In this document: positions 43,393 through 54,545 of the stretch, in pieces
Layout of the letters: each line of letters starts with the position of its first letter
Position numbering within the stretch: position 1 is the stretch's first letter
Source of the DNA: Catonia carolina
Lineage: Eukaryota; Arthropoda; Insecta; Hemiptera; Achilidae
DNA: 64,000 bases
Assembly (NCBI GenBank): GCA_035578175.1
Contig: JAQMRL010000008.1
Location: 8,346,883 to 8,410,882, forward strand
Direction of reading: 5' to 3'
Program-made: the position numbers and the translations under genes
The notes under the pieces: generated by a model
Told to the model about the DNA's origin: nothing
The model's database searches: none
The model's input: only the letters and a program-made list of their open reading frames with translations

Positions 43393-44343
43393 AAAAAATC
43401 TGGTGTGAAACACTTACACAACTTTCTCTTGCCAATGCAAATAATTAACAATAAACCTAACATTAGTAATAAAACATTAGAAATAAACAAAAAACTAACC
43501 TCAATAAACATAACCTGATTTTAATCATGAGTGAAAGACGCAAAATGAAAATCAACCTCAGTTTGGCTTTAAAATACGGCTTTAAAACACTCTTTCACAC
43601 TAAACTACTGTCTGTAGAGAAAAATACTTTAAATAAAAGTTGTAGATCTTTTAATTTTCTATAAATTTGATTATATACACTTTTGTCATAAAATGCATAC
43701 TAAGGCCGAAATCTCAAAAAAATCAACTTTTCACACGTTTTCGTGAGAAAAAACAGAAAATCGCTAATTACCGCTAAACTAGGCGTTATACAAAAAAATG
43801 TTTGAAATAAGTTGTAGAATTTTAAATTCTCTACATTTTTTTATGTAAATTTTTGCGCTATAATACATAATATTAAAGCCGTAATCTTAAAAAAACACTT
43901 TTTTTATGTGAAAATGGCCTCACCTAGAATTTCAGCAAACATGGCGCCTACCCTATCTTGTACAGAATATAAAATTGAGTAAACCAGGCGATTTTAAAAA
44001 AAATCGTAGGACCAGTTTTTGAGAAAATAGCAAAAAAGTGAAAAATTACACGAATAAACTACTACTTCCGGTTGAAGGATTTTGATGAAAATGTTCGTGT
44101 CAGGTCCGGTAGTGGTATGTAACTTAAGTTTCAAGTACGTACGATGTTCCGTTCTTGAGATATTTTGTACACACACACACACGCACGCACGCACACACAC
44201 AGACCAATCGCTAAAAACATGTTTTTTGGGTTCAGGGGGTCTGAAAACATATAGATCCGCCGGTGAAAACTCGATTTCGAAAAATCGACATGAAAACAAT
44301 ACTTTCCTTCCTATATATTCATATAGGCAAGAGAAAGTAAAAA
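43393..44343 (-). mobile_element. HINE-like repeat, full-length copy
   Basis: AAAATCTGGTGTGAAACACT to GGCAAGAGAAAGTAAAAA; CA tract mixed with (CGCA)n near 44170. Complete element on the minus strand. Confidence 0.85.
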
Positions 44344-44593
44344 TGGGGGAATGATAATTTTATAGAAACGAACATTTTCAAATAATCCAGGTTACTTTTA
44401 TAAAGGAAAAAAAATTGTCCAGGAAATAAAATGTTAAGTAACTTGGTTAAAAATACAACGTACCCTAAAATGCACTTGCAGCTTATCATGGTATAATTCT
44501 GTCTCACATCCATTAATGGTATTTTATAGAATGAGGTAATTCTAATATGGGTTAACACAGATATGGTTTTTAAAATTAAAATGAAAGCTATTA

Positions 44594-44935
44594 AAGTCCA
44601 GCCTCTCTTAGTTTACTCCTAATGTAAACAAATAATGACGTCACTGAGCATGCGCATTATATCAAAATATGTACATGCTGATTAAAAAGTAACAACAAAA
44701 TACTTTCAAAAGTATTTAAATACAAAATACTTTTAACAGTATTTTTCTAAATGAAATTGTTAAGACTTACATTATATCATGAGTGATGTTTTTAGTACTT
44801 TAAGTACTTATAATTTAAAAAATAGTTAACTTAATAGGAATACGACATCCGTAAAGTCGTTGACTCTAGCATGCACCCTGTAGTAGGTGGCTTTTGTTTG
44901 TTGACAGTAGGAGCAAACTAAGAACGGCTCAACTG
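44594..44935 (+). mobile_element. MITE-1 copy with visible empty site
   Basis: Inserted in LINE-D at GCTATTA|GGTG. The intact counterpart at about 13480 reads GCTATTAGGTGTATGG, showing that TA was duplicated. The first base is A where other copies have C. Confidence 0.9.
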
Positions 44936-45222
44936 TAGGTGTATGGTGGGAGCTACCCAACTCACCTCATGCAGGCCACATTAAGGAGCTTAAAATGCTT
45001 ACAGTTCCTGCAGTTAATATTTTTGAAATGATAATGTATATTAGGCAAAATACTTTAATACAAAATTTCAATGACCATTATTACACAAGAAACAAACAAT
45101 TATTATGCGGCTAACCTCTAAATAGTTTGAACAAAAGCCTATTTAAGAGGGGAGAAAATACATCAATATATTACAATTTTTAAAATGTGCTAACTAATAA
45201 ATGGGCTAATTTTATGACCATA

Positions 45223-46418
45223 ACAGGAAGGTGGAGTGTTAAATTAATTGCACTCGATCTGTTGGTTCCAGGGCTACAAAAAATAGTTCTGTTTCTTATC
45301 ACATAGTCAGCCAATTATACGACTGAACTATTTAAGAACAGAAGAGGTAGAGGTGTAAAAGACACTAGTCAGAGGTATCTCCTCTGAAAGTAATGAATTT
45401 CATCATTAAACAGCCAGACCCTGTGATGAATGTAGTGAACATGTCATTTGCAGGGTGGAAAGTCAATGCTTTTCGGAAGGCCTGGCATGCTGATAAGCAT
45501 ACTCTTTCAACTCAGTGAGGATGGCACTTGTAAACCACCTCACTCCTGAATCCTGGTTGAGAGGGCTGAGAAGCCCTATGATGGCGACATCGTGTTAAGG
45601 AACACCTGGTCGCTCGGGGAACAATATAACAGAATAATTGCAACCTCAAGAAATTTAGGGGGAATTTTATAGTTTAAATAGGAAATAGGATTCTGGTTCG
45701 TGGGACATTGAAACTGGGACTTGAAAGGAGGTAATTCATTTTTAGAAGTTATCTGTGGAAAATTTAAAGTAAGGGACAAGTGGGTTTAAGAGCGGCTCTT
45801 TTATTTTATTTAATATTTCAGTGGCCTTTTTCAGTTTTGTGGGAGTCCTATTATCTTGGTGAGGGGAAGGCATGCATTTTACTGAACGTGGACTAAAGGT
45901 ATAATTTAAGGTAGGGGTTTGTTTATGATTTCAGGGGAGACGGAAAGGGTAGAGTTTGGCATAATCACCGGCCTTTTTATTTTCTGAGTGTTTACTAATT
46001 TAAAATGGCGGCTCTTTTCACCGTAGTGGAGTGATTATGCATAGGAACATGGGGACAACTACCAACTGGGGGGAGTGAGTCATACAAGTAGAAGGGGCAT
46101 GGGCAAATAAGAGGAATACAGGGCGGAATAAAAATGTGGCAACTCTAAATTTTGTTAAGTGGGTCATACTGGAATTTAGATAAAGTCGTGGAATGGTAAT
46201 GGCATAGAGACTTCAGGTGGATGTGGGCGTCGGTACAAGTCCTGAATGATCTGGGGTCCGTCAGTTTTCCCAGCGTCGTGTAGCCGTTTCGAGGTATTGT
46301 AAATAAAGTCCTCCATAGAAGGGAAGAGGTGTTCGTGTATGATGCGATTGGATATAAGATAGTGGAACTGTGTGATGCAAAGGTTCAAATCAGCTCTCGG
46401 CTAATGACCTAAACAACA
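45223..46418 (+). mobile_element. SINE-1 copy interrupted by 0.83 kb
   Basis: The 5' part, 45223-45548, ends at CACCTCACTCCTG. The 3' part resumes at about 46383 with GGTTCAAATCAGC and ends with (AAC)n. The intervening DNA replaces about 25 bp of the SINE. Confidence 0.75.
45549..46382. other. Unidentified insert inside SINE-1
   Basis: GC-richer than the surroundings. It begins AATCCTGGTTGAGAGGGCTG and ends TTCCACTATC..GTGATGCAAA on the plus strand. No long frame, no clear inverted ends, and no target duplication. It may be filler from double-strand-break repair or an unknown element. Confidence 0.35.
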
Positions 46419-46607
46419 ATTTGAATTTTTTTTTAAATCTGAAAAATTACAAAATTGATGAGACTTTTTAGTGTGCAAGAATTTCTTTCTAAATTTTTAT
46501 AAAAATAATGTACAAAAGAGAAATAACTCAAAAATAAATAAACGTACAAAAAATTAAAGTGAATGCTAAGAAAACTGTGTACTATTGTGGTGGTATTATT
46601 TATTTTA

Positions 46608-47090
46608 CATACGAGGTTTGTCTAAAATACTCGGTGAGCAGGCTAAGATATTGGTATTCAACACTTAAAACAAGGTCACTTGCATGCGTAGGCACGCACG
46701 GACCAGTCCACTGTCCAGGATTGCACGAGGTTCCTCATATCATACTGCTGCATTCATTTCAACAGAGTGTTCCGAGCCTTATGCATTGAAAAAAGCCATG
46801 GACACAATATAAAGTTCTATTTCAAATTGGAAAAAAACAGCGACAGAAAACCATGAAAGTTGGTACAAGTTTATGGACAGGATGTGAGTAGAAAATGTGA
46901 GTACGATTGGTTTGCAAGCTTTCGTGTTTGTGAGGAATCTGTACTCTGCTTGTGTAAGGCCGACCCGAATACGGTTCATCTTCCTTACCAGCACAAAAGC
47001 ATGCAAACCAATCGTATACACAATTTCTACTAAAAACACTTGCACATAAACTTGTACCAATATTTTATGGGTTTCCATTGGAATTTTACC
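46608..47090. pseudogene. Degraded mariner-like foldback remnant
   Basis: The left end ACGAGGTTTGTCTAAAATACTCGG resembles a mariner terminus. Sequence near 46800-46930 is partly inverted at 46990-47070 (GATTGGTTTGCAAGC against GCATGCAAACCAATC; TGGTACAAGTTTATG against CATAAACTTGTACCA). No usable frame remains. Confidence 0.45.
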
Positions 47091-47340
47091 AATTTTGAAG
47101 CAGAACTTGACCCTTTTAGACTGTTCATTTTGTCACTTTTTTTTGGTGTAAATAATTGTTTTGTTGGTGTTCCAACATGGAACTAATTTATAAAAGAACA
47201 AGCCAGAAAATGACATTTTTTAGGGTTTCAGGAAATTGCTTGTAAAATCATTCATTTTAATGATAAAAACTAAATTTTAGTGTCATTTAAATTCTAAATA
47301 AATGTACTACAAGATTAAATATAATGTTTTTTCATACACT

Positions 47341-47724
47341 GTTGTTGTTTAGGTCAACAGCCAAAAGGCTGGTTTGAACCTGTAGAGGTTTTACTAAGTA
47401 AAACGAGGAGTGAGGTGGTTTACCATTGCCTTCCTCACTGAGTGGAAAAGTACGCTTATCAGCATGCCAAGCCCTCTGAAAAGCACGTATTTTCCACTCT
47501 GTAAATGACAACTTCACTTCATTCACCACAGGGTCTGGCTGTACAATGAAATTCATTACTTTCAGAGAAGATAACTCTGATTAGTGTCTTTTACACCTCT
47601 ACCTCTTCTGTTCTTAAATGATTCAGTCATTTAATTGACTGACCATGTGATAAGAAACAGAACTATTTATTTTAGCCCTACAACGAACAGATTGAGTGTA
47701 AATAATTTGACACTCCACCTGTCT
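47341..47724 (-). mobile_element. SINE-1 copy with 12-bp target duplication
   Basis: Full-length; TTTTCATACACT lies on both sides (before 47341 and after about 47724). Confidence 0.9.
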
Positions 47725-47736
47725 TTTCATACACTA

Positions 47737-48090
47737 TAAAAATTAAATTTAGTAATGCGCAAGAGTAACAGCAGTTACAAAGTAATTAATAGAGAGTGGA
47801 CGATGGATCGCCCGCTTGGTCTTGGTAGCATATTACGTGCGGGCGACAGATCTCCTGCTCGGTCCCAAAAGGATTAATAAGTCATTGCTCCTTGGCTTTT
47901 AGATGCACACTGCTCAGAACACTGTAGAAATTAATGTAGCAATACGATACCAGGAGCCTCATGGACAAAGGGCACGTCCAGACATGTCCATGCATGATTA
48001 CGCATGAGAATAACCTAGTTTCAAGTGTAGATTACCGATACATTAACCAACTCACTGAATTTTTAGACACACTGTTTTCAGTGTCACGAT
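47737..48090. other. Spacer
   Basis: Contains a GC-rich hairpin (CGCCCGCTTGG ... GTGCGGGCG at 47808-47845). No gene recognised. Confidence 0.35.
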
Positions 48091-48890
48091 AATTTTTTTT
48101 TTTTTTTTTATTTAACTTATTTATTTACAATCAGCCTTACAATGTGGCTTTAAGCAAATCATTATATAAGAACTAAACTGATGTGAGTGAAGTAGACAGC
48201 CTTTGCTCTCACTTCAACTAAATAAAATTAGAAAATAAAGTTAATAAAAACTAAGAAAAGTTGTAAAGTTATAAAATTAACAAAAACAATGTAAAAGAAG
48301 TAAACAAAAAAATGAAGTAAACAATGCAAAAGAAGTTAACAATTGAAAAGTAAAATAAATAAAATTTTGAAATTTCACTTTAGATTAAAAAGTAGTGATG
48401 AAGATGAATGGTGAATTTAATTTCGTGTATGTATTAAAATCGTTGGTCTAAGTCGAGGATGTGATGTCTTTTGAGGCGCTTCGTTTCCTCACTGTTGCCC
48501 AGTAAATTTAATGTCAGGTGGTTCTGGTGATTGTTTAATCTTAGCTGGTACCGGAGGCTCAGCTCTCTTATCTCTTCTGTTATGGTACGGATACGAAGAT
48601 GGTCATGTATTTCCGAGTTTCTTATAAACCACCCAGCATTACTCATCGATCTTAATACTTTATTTTGGAAGCGTTGTATTATTTTTAAATTGGATCTGCT
48701 GGATGTACCCCAAAGCTGAGCGCCATACTTCCAAACAGGCTTGAAAATTGTGATCTTCTTCCTAACAACCAGTTAAACTTCATGTATTTTAAATTAAGCT
48801 CGTTCCGTTTACATACTATGTGATGTTGCCAAGTTAATCTCCGATCAAGATGCAAGCCAAGGTACTTCACATGATCTTGTTGTGGGAGTA
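48091..48890 (-). mobile_element. LINE-F, jockey-like 3' half
   Basis: Minus strand. VKYLGLHLDRRLTWQHHI (48820-48880) is the conserved block after the RT domain in jockey-like elements, followed by LNLKYMKFNWLLGRRSQ. After a frameshift near 48750 comes KYGAQLWGTSSRSNLKIIQR, then the frame 48434-48646 (MSNAGWFIRNSEIHDHLRIR.. to LDLDQRF). About 340 bp of 3' UTR and a poly-A (poly-T at 48091-48108) complete it. 5'-truncated and frameshifted. Confidence 0.85.
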
Positions 48891-49502
48891 CATAACACGA
48901 TAAATAACAGCATTTAAAATCACTAAAATTTTTCCTAAAAATATATTTTTCAATCGTTTCAAAAAACCTAGTTTAGGATAACTGGGAATTTACTTTAATA
49001 TATAATACAATAATAATAATAATCATAATAATAATGAATTACATAATACACCTCACTATCCAATATATATTGTATATTTTTAAATACAGCACAATATCTT
49101 TTATTTATTTACTTATTCTTTATCATTATTATGTACTATAAATATATATTATATATTATTTATTTATTTATTTATACAATTTATTATATAACTTTATACA
49201 TGCATTTTATTTCGATTATAATTTATTTAACCAAACAATTATGTATCGCATTATATTCATTCTTTCGTTAAAAATTATTTTATTATATTTACATGATTAT
49301 ATAATTTTTATTATTTTCTAAATTAATTTCAAAAAAATAATAAAAAATTAAAATAGTTTATTATGTTGAATTTAAAATAAATAAAAAATATAAATCTGTA
49401 ATTGTATGACTACACTTTAAACCAGTATTTATTTCAATTTTTTTAAAAAAAATTTAAAATAATATGAAAAAGATTTGAAAGTGACTATTTTTAGCGGATT
49501 AT
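48891..49502. other. AT-rich spacer
   Basis: Over 85 percent A+T; nothing recognised. Confidence 0.4.
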
Positions 49503-49655
49503 CATTCTACAGTTTGGGTTTAATAAACCATACTCTCTAAGTCTGTACAAGACTTAGAGAGTACAAGACTCAATTATACGTCATATAAATATTATCCTCG
49601 TCTGATTGGGTCATGGGGTTATTGGTCTTAAATTGAACAGATTGCAACATATACA
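49503..49655 (+). repeat. SINE-3 fragment
   Basis: Contains AATAAACCATACTCTC, TCATGGGGTTATTGG and TTGAACAGATTGCAACATA; the head is missing. A short segment (GTACAAGACTTAGAGA) is locally duplicated. Confidence 0.65.
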
Positions 49656-50207
49656 TATTACTGATAAAAAAAATTATTTGCCTTAATCCTTGGCGGACTA
49701 TTGATGGAAATATCCGCCAAAATATCTTTCCCACACATTGTTTTGTGGATATATCTATACATTTAAAAATTAAATCAAAAAATATTTTAACTAAAGTTTT
49801 TCTTAATAATCATCAAAATTATGTTTCGATATATAAATACTCCAGGAAATTTGCGCCCGTAGAAACTGGGTTGACAGCACTACCTGCCAGTATTTTCTGG
49901 CTGCCACGAAGTCGGTGTTTCATATCAGTTGTACTTCCTCTGGTTTTTAATACTTATACTCAATGACATGTTTAGTTGAGACTACTGTTCAAATGGACAT
50001 AAGTAGAATTACTAACTGTTCTGAATACATTACAGTAAAATTTTCAGAGCAGTTCTCTCCTTCCTCACTCTCTTTCCTTACCTTTGCTTTCATACTATTT
50101 CTATTGATGTTATAACTTTTATCGCTCAGTATAAAAACAGCATGACATAATGATCTAAATTTAGACATACTCTATTATTACAATTATACTCTAACTTAGC
50201 TGTTTAA
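49656..50207. other. Spacer
   Basis: No gene recognised. TTAATCCTTGGCGG..CCGCCAAAA at 49683-49723 looks like a lone piggyBac-like end with subterminal palindrome; no partner was found. Confidence 0.35.
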
Positions 50208-50885
50208 CCCTTCAGTGTGTTTTGACGTACGCCGTACGTCACCAACATTTAGTACCCTGAATGCGTTTTGACGTACGCCGTACGTCATCTGACATACTAT
50301 CATGTGCTTCTATCTTACGGTCTCAAATGTAATTAAATCAACTTTAACTAAATGTAGTATTGTTGTATAGGGTTAGTTTTACGTATTGCAAGTTTCGTAT
50401 TATCGATATCGTACAGTATTCGATTGTATCAATCGATGAAAAGTCGATGTAGACCGCTTGCTTTTCTGATCAGCTGGTGTTGATGTATATTTTGTGGTTA
50501 TGGTGTTTATTGTGCTATACACGTGTTTATTTTGTTTTGTGTAATAAAAAAATAATATTCATGGCAGATCCTAGTTCTAGTAGGTTAAATGACAGTGAAA
50601 TTGCAAGATTATTGGATGATTTAGCTTCATCTGTGTCTGATGTTTCAGAAGTTGAACACTTAGATTTAGAACAATTTGATTATGACAGTGAGGATGATCT
50701 TGATGATCCCGTAAATATTGTAAATAGTTTATTTTATAAGGTAAGTGATAATTATTGTAATTTGTAATAATAGCTATCTGTTTTCATGTGAATAAAGTTG
50801 CATGTGCACGTTTTGCCTATTTTGTGGAAAAAAACGCACGCAGATGGGGAGTATGAATTGATAAAAATATGAACACGTTAAAGGG
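50208..50885 (+). mobile_element. piggyBac-like deletion derivative, 678 bp
   Basis: TTAA lies at 50204 and 50886; ends CCCTTCAGTGTG and, inverted, CCCTTTAACGTG. Two direct copies of a 17-bp palindrome GACGTACGCCGTACGTC lie inside the left end. The first transposase exon is retained (50561-50740) and everything between its donor and the right end is lost. Confidence 0.85.
50561..50740 (+). CDS. piggyBac-like transposase, N-terminal exon
   Basis: ATG at 50561 begins 60 codons: MADPSSSRLNDSEIARLLDD, LASSVSDVSEVEHLDLEQFD, then YDSEDDLDDPVNIVNSLFYK. A consensus donor GTAAGT follows at 50741. Piggybac-type transposases start with an acidic, Ser/Asp-rich, poorly ordered region of this type and carry their DDD catalytic core in later exons, which are absent here. 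Retention of an undamaged frame and donor suggests a young deletion product. It could at most make a truncated, non-catalytic peptide. Assignment rests on the TTAA ends plus composition, not on catalytic motifs. Confidence 0.65.
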
Positions 50886-51236
50886 TTAATAATATTTGTA
50901 TTAACATTTCTGGTTAGTTTCCACAGATGTATTGTATAGATTATTCTTTTTTTTTGGGGGGGCTCCCAAACTCCCCTACACCCCACCGTCTCCACCCACT
51001 ACTATGGCTGGTCGCAAGGATGCGAGGTGGTACAGTAGAACAGCAATAGAATATCGCCTCAGTATACCGCACCATTATAATTTAACGTACTCATTCTTTC
51101 TTCACTAAAAAACAGTCAGCCGCCGAGCTTAACATACATTATATAGACACAAATAACATAAAAATACATAAAATAACATAATTTTATCAAACATCCTATG
51201 TAGGATTTTTAAACAGCCATATTATTTAAAATTGAA

Positions 51237-51522
51237 ATATATATTTCTAATCACCAGAATACGGTAACATAAAGCACTTACCAATGTTTATAGCGGTTTC
51301 GTGTATCTTGTAAACATCTTCAGTAAATTAAAATTTATTTTACGTTAAAATTTAAAACTTAAGGAATCCTTATCTACCATGGTAGGAGCAGGAAGTTTTA
51401 AATTTTAACGTAAAATAAATTTTAATTTACTGAAGATGTGTACAAGATTCACGAAAGCGCTATAAACATTGGTAAGTGTTTTATGTTACCGTATTCTGGT
51501 GGTTAGAAATATATATTTCAAA
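51237..51522. repeat. Inverted repeat related to the retrozyme-like family
   Basis: Arms of about 130 bp (AAATATATATTTCTAATCAC.. and its complement) surround a centre near 51385. Each arm has TTTACTGAAGATG, a short helix, CACGAAA and GGTAAGTG in the same order as the hammerhead-bearing unit. The CT of the CTGATGA core seems deleted, so ribozyme activity is unlikely. Confidence 0.55.
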
Positions 51523-52894
51523 ATAACATAAATATCACGCAGTATTTACAGCCTTCCTTCACAGTATCCTGTATAGTTTTTCTTTAATTTTATCATCTCT
51601 GTAAAACAGATCTACCTCTCCATTTATTTCATTGGCTGTAGCTATACATCTATTGATTGGAGCTATTAAGGTATAACAATAATAATCATAAAATAAATAT
51701 AGTAAATATCGTAGTATACACAATTTACTTGTGTTTGCAAAGGTAATAGTACGATAGGTAAATGTTTTCATAATGAATAGTAGTTGTAAACTGCCATAAG
51801 AAATGCATGGCCAATATTACTCAATTCTCTCAACTAACTATGTCATCAAGTACACATGTATTACGTTCATCCAACTTATAACCATATATTTCTATAAACA
51901 ATCTTTGTACTTGGAGATTTATTTTTTCTTCTCCTTTTATTCTATAATTCAAGAAACAAATAACTATTATTTTAGTCAGTTCTATTTACTGAAATATCCG
52001 CATAGCTATGTCACAACACTCAGGATTAAAGACGGATAAATCCGTTATCCATTATTATTGAGTAAAAATGAAGAGAAAAATATGTAATGAAAATTTTGTG
52101 GATTCTGCACCTTTAAAAACAGTTTTTTATCTAGGAAAACAAATTTTTTACGCCAACACTTAATTAAATTCATTTGTAACACAAAACTAATTCAGTTCAT
52201 AAAGGATTAAGATTTATAAGAATAAAATAAAAAAGAAAATTCACATTTATATAATTTTTTTTTGTAATAGCAAACTGTAATAAGTTTATATAATATTTTA
52301 AGCAATTTTAAAACATAATGAACCAAAAATCTCACTAAAAAAAAACAGTCGTCACAAAATTACAGATTTAACTTTAAATTTTATGAATTAAAATTGTATA
52401 TAAATTCTTTTAAAATTAATGAAAAATGTATTAAATAAATTTATTAATCTTAAACTATTAAAGAATTGGGATGAATAGGTTAAAGAAATGGGTATTTAAA
52501 TAGTTTCTTTACTCTTTTTATTTTCCGAAACTTTTTAGTTTCAAAATAAACTAAAATAAAAATCATTTTATCACATTAATCATGCATCTACTATTGGAAA
52601 AATAAAATGTGGTGAAGAAGTTTGTGAAAATTATGCAAATAAATAAGATATTTGAACAAGCTATGTCCTGGCAAAAATAAATAAATTTAAAATTGATAAA
52701 TAATTTTCATCCTACAGCCTGTAAATTCTATTATAAAAATATTGTAATTTTTACTAATATTTTACAGCTGCTATATTATAAATTTTCCCTGTTTTTATTT
52801 TTAACACATTGGAACCTATAGATGAGTCCAGCTCATCCACTGCAAACAGCTCTAAAATCCTAAGATTGAGTGGTACTTGTTCTTAAGTTAAAAG
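51523..52894. other. AT-rich spacer
   Basis: No gene or repeat recognised; several short frames have no motif support. Confidence 0.35.
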
Positions 52895-53292
52895 TTCATT
52901 TGTTCTTCGAGCTGTATGAGGACGAGAAAACAAATGAACTTTTGGCCAAGTTTAAATGGGACGTTTTCGATCATCCCCCATACAGCCCGGACTTGGCTCC
53001 TAGTGACTTTCACCTGTTCCTGAACAAGAAGCGGTGGCTTGCATCTCAGCAGTTCGCCAATGACGAAGAGTTTCAAAACACCGTGAATGGTTGGCTACAT
53101 TCACAGGCGGCAGATTTTTATGCAGAGGGTATTTCTAAGACTGTTCCAAGGTACGACAAGTGCTTGAATCTGTTTGGCGACTATGTCTAAAAATATAGAA
53201 AAACTGTAGTTTTAATATGTATATAATAAAGTTTTTGTATCTTCACTCGTTTACTTTTTATTTCAAAACTGAGGTTATTTTCTGGATAACCC
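52895..53292 (+). pseudogene. mariner transposase, carboxyl-terminal third with right end
   Basis: The frame to TAA at 53188-53190 reads FKWDVFDHPPYSPDLAPSDF HLF, with SPD as the third catalytic residue block. LASQQFANDEEFQNTVNGWL and PRYDKCLNLFGDYV follow, the usual mariner ending. The right terminal repeat resembles TTATTTTCTGGATAACCCTC (53277-53296). The 5' two thirds are absent. Confidence 0.85.
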
Positions 53293-53438
53293 TCGTATAA
53301 CGCCCCTTTTTTGTTTAGTCGACAGTTGTCTAATGTAGATTTTGTTACCACACGGATGTAGATAATTGTTGTTGTTGTTTTAAGTACTGTACCATTAAAT
53401 GCCAGACAATTTCTCTCTCTAGTGCTTTGTTCATTAAG

Positions 53439-54420
53439 ATGAGTGAAAAACAGAAACGTACTTCCGTGTATATGTAACAAAGGTTAAATGCGTTAAAACG
53501 GTTAGACAAATGTGAATCTCTGGCAAATATTACTAACAATCTTAAAGGTGGTAAAAGCACAGTGCTTGACTGGTGTAAAAACAGAAAAGCCTTACAAGAT
53601 TTTTGAACGCAAGTTAAAGATGATTAACCCCTTACCGGTTTTTGCCGGAATATTCCGGCGTACGAGAAGTGCATAAAAAGGGCCACTGACGGAATATTCC
53701 GACAATAAATTTTGTCCAGTTTTAAAACGTCCGTTGTCGGACTATTCCGTTTTAACTATTGCGTATCTCTTTGTATAGCTATTTTAGTTCTATGTTCTAA
53801 CACTTACAGTGCTAGTAAATATTTTTGTAGAAGTTTATCTTCAAAATAACGTTGCTATTCTGCTACGGGTACTCAGACAGTTTTAGGTTAGTGTTAGCCA
53901 GCCGACTTGTTTACTATTGTAAAGAGTTACGTCGACCTGTCATTTTCTGTTAAATCCCGTATTATGGTTTATAATAGTGGAGAAAATTTAGTTTTTTCAT
54001 TTTTTATAATTATAATCTTCAATTTGAATAAATTAACTTTGGTATTTAGTTTTTCGTTAATTATTGCTTCCTAAAGAGGCATTGATCTGTCGTCACCAAA
54101 AGCAGCTATGACAGGTTAGGTATCCATTTCTTATTATTGTAATAACATCTACTCTGCATGCAAAATACCAGTGTTTGTTACTTAATAAGTCATAACTAGG
54201 ATATACACAACTTTCTATGCAATAAAAAAAAATAGAGCAACTTAGTATCGTTTTCTGAAAAAAAAGAAACCGGTAAGGGGTTAAGCACTCATAAATCGTT
54301 GCACTCTGAAAAAATCTAACAACAAATTGGTGGATGATGCTTTAATAACATTGCTTAAACAGTCTTCTATTTACACTAGAGTTATAGCACTACACATTAC
54401 TGGTCTTTTTGCAATGACTT
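53439..54420 (+). pseudogene. Tigger/pogo transposase N-terminal part, split by a TTAA element
   Basis: MSEKQKRTSVYM, stop, then QRLNALKRLDKCESLANITN and GGKSTVLDWCKNRKALQDF: this is the psq/CENP-B-type helix-turn-helix of pogo-family transposases. After the inserted element (53628-54280), SNNKLVDDALITLLKQS continues the second DNA-binding domain. Several stops make it inactive. The right limit is approximate. Confidence 0.75.
53628..54280. mobile_element. piggyBac-like MITE with perfect 14-bp ends
   Basis: TTAA lies at 53624 and 54281; perfect inverted ends CCCCTTACCGGTTT / AAACCGGTAAGGGG. The subterminal palindrome GCCGGAATATTCCGGC is followed by two further GGAATATTCC- or GGACTATTCC-type motifs. 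653 bp, no frame. It splits a Tigger transposase between two conserved helices, so the original reading order is clear. Confidence 0.9.
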
Positions 54421-54545
54421 CTGTTTTTGTTTTTTTAATCCTTAATGGTGTACGTAGCAATCTGTTCAATTCAGAACAATAAGCAACCCCATGACCCAAT
54501 GAGATGAGAACGATATGTATGACGTGTAAATGAAGTAGTGAAAAG
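54421..54545 (-). mobile_element. SINE-3, 3' part, with long target duplication
   Basis: Contains CAATAAGCAACCCCATGACC. The flanks TTGCAATGACTTCTGTTT occur at both ends (about 54408 and 54549), a duplication of roughly 17-18 bp. The right copy is the first unit of the minisatellite that follows. Confidence 0.75.

Larger units (their letters stand above)
44495..46500 (+). mobile_element. LINE-D second copy, split by MITE-1 and by SINE-1
   Basis: Pieces 44495-44593, 44936-45190 and about 46430-46490 line up in order with 13386-13840 (GGTGTATGGTGGGAGCTA; TGCAGGCCAC; CAAGAATTTCTTTCT). Stops break every frame, so it is older than the 13386 copy. The gaps are filled by MITE-1 (44594-44935) and by a SINE-1 that itself contains about 0.83 kb of other sequence. 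Confidence 0.75.
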
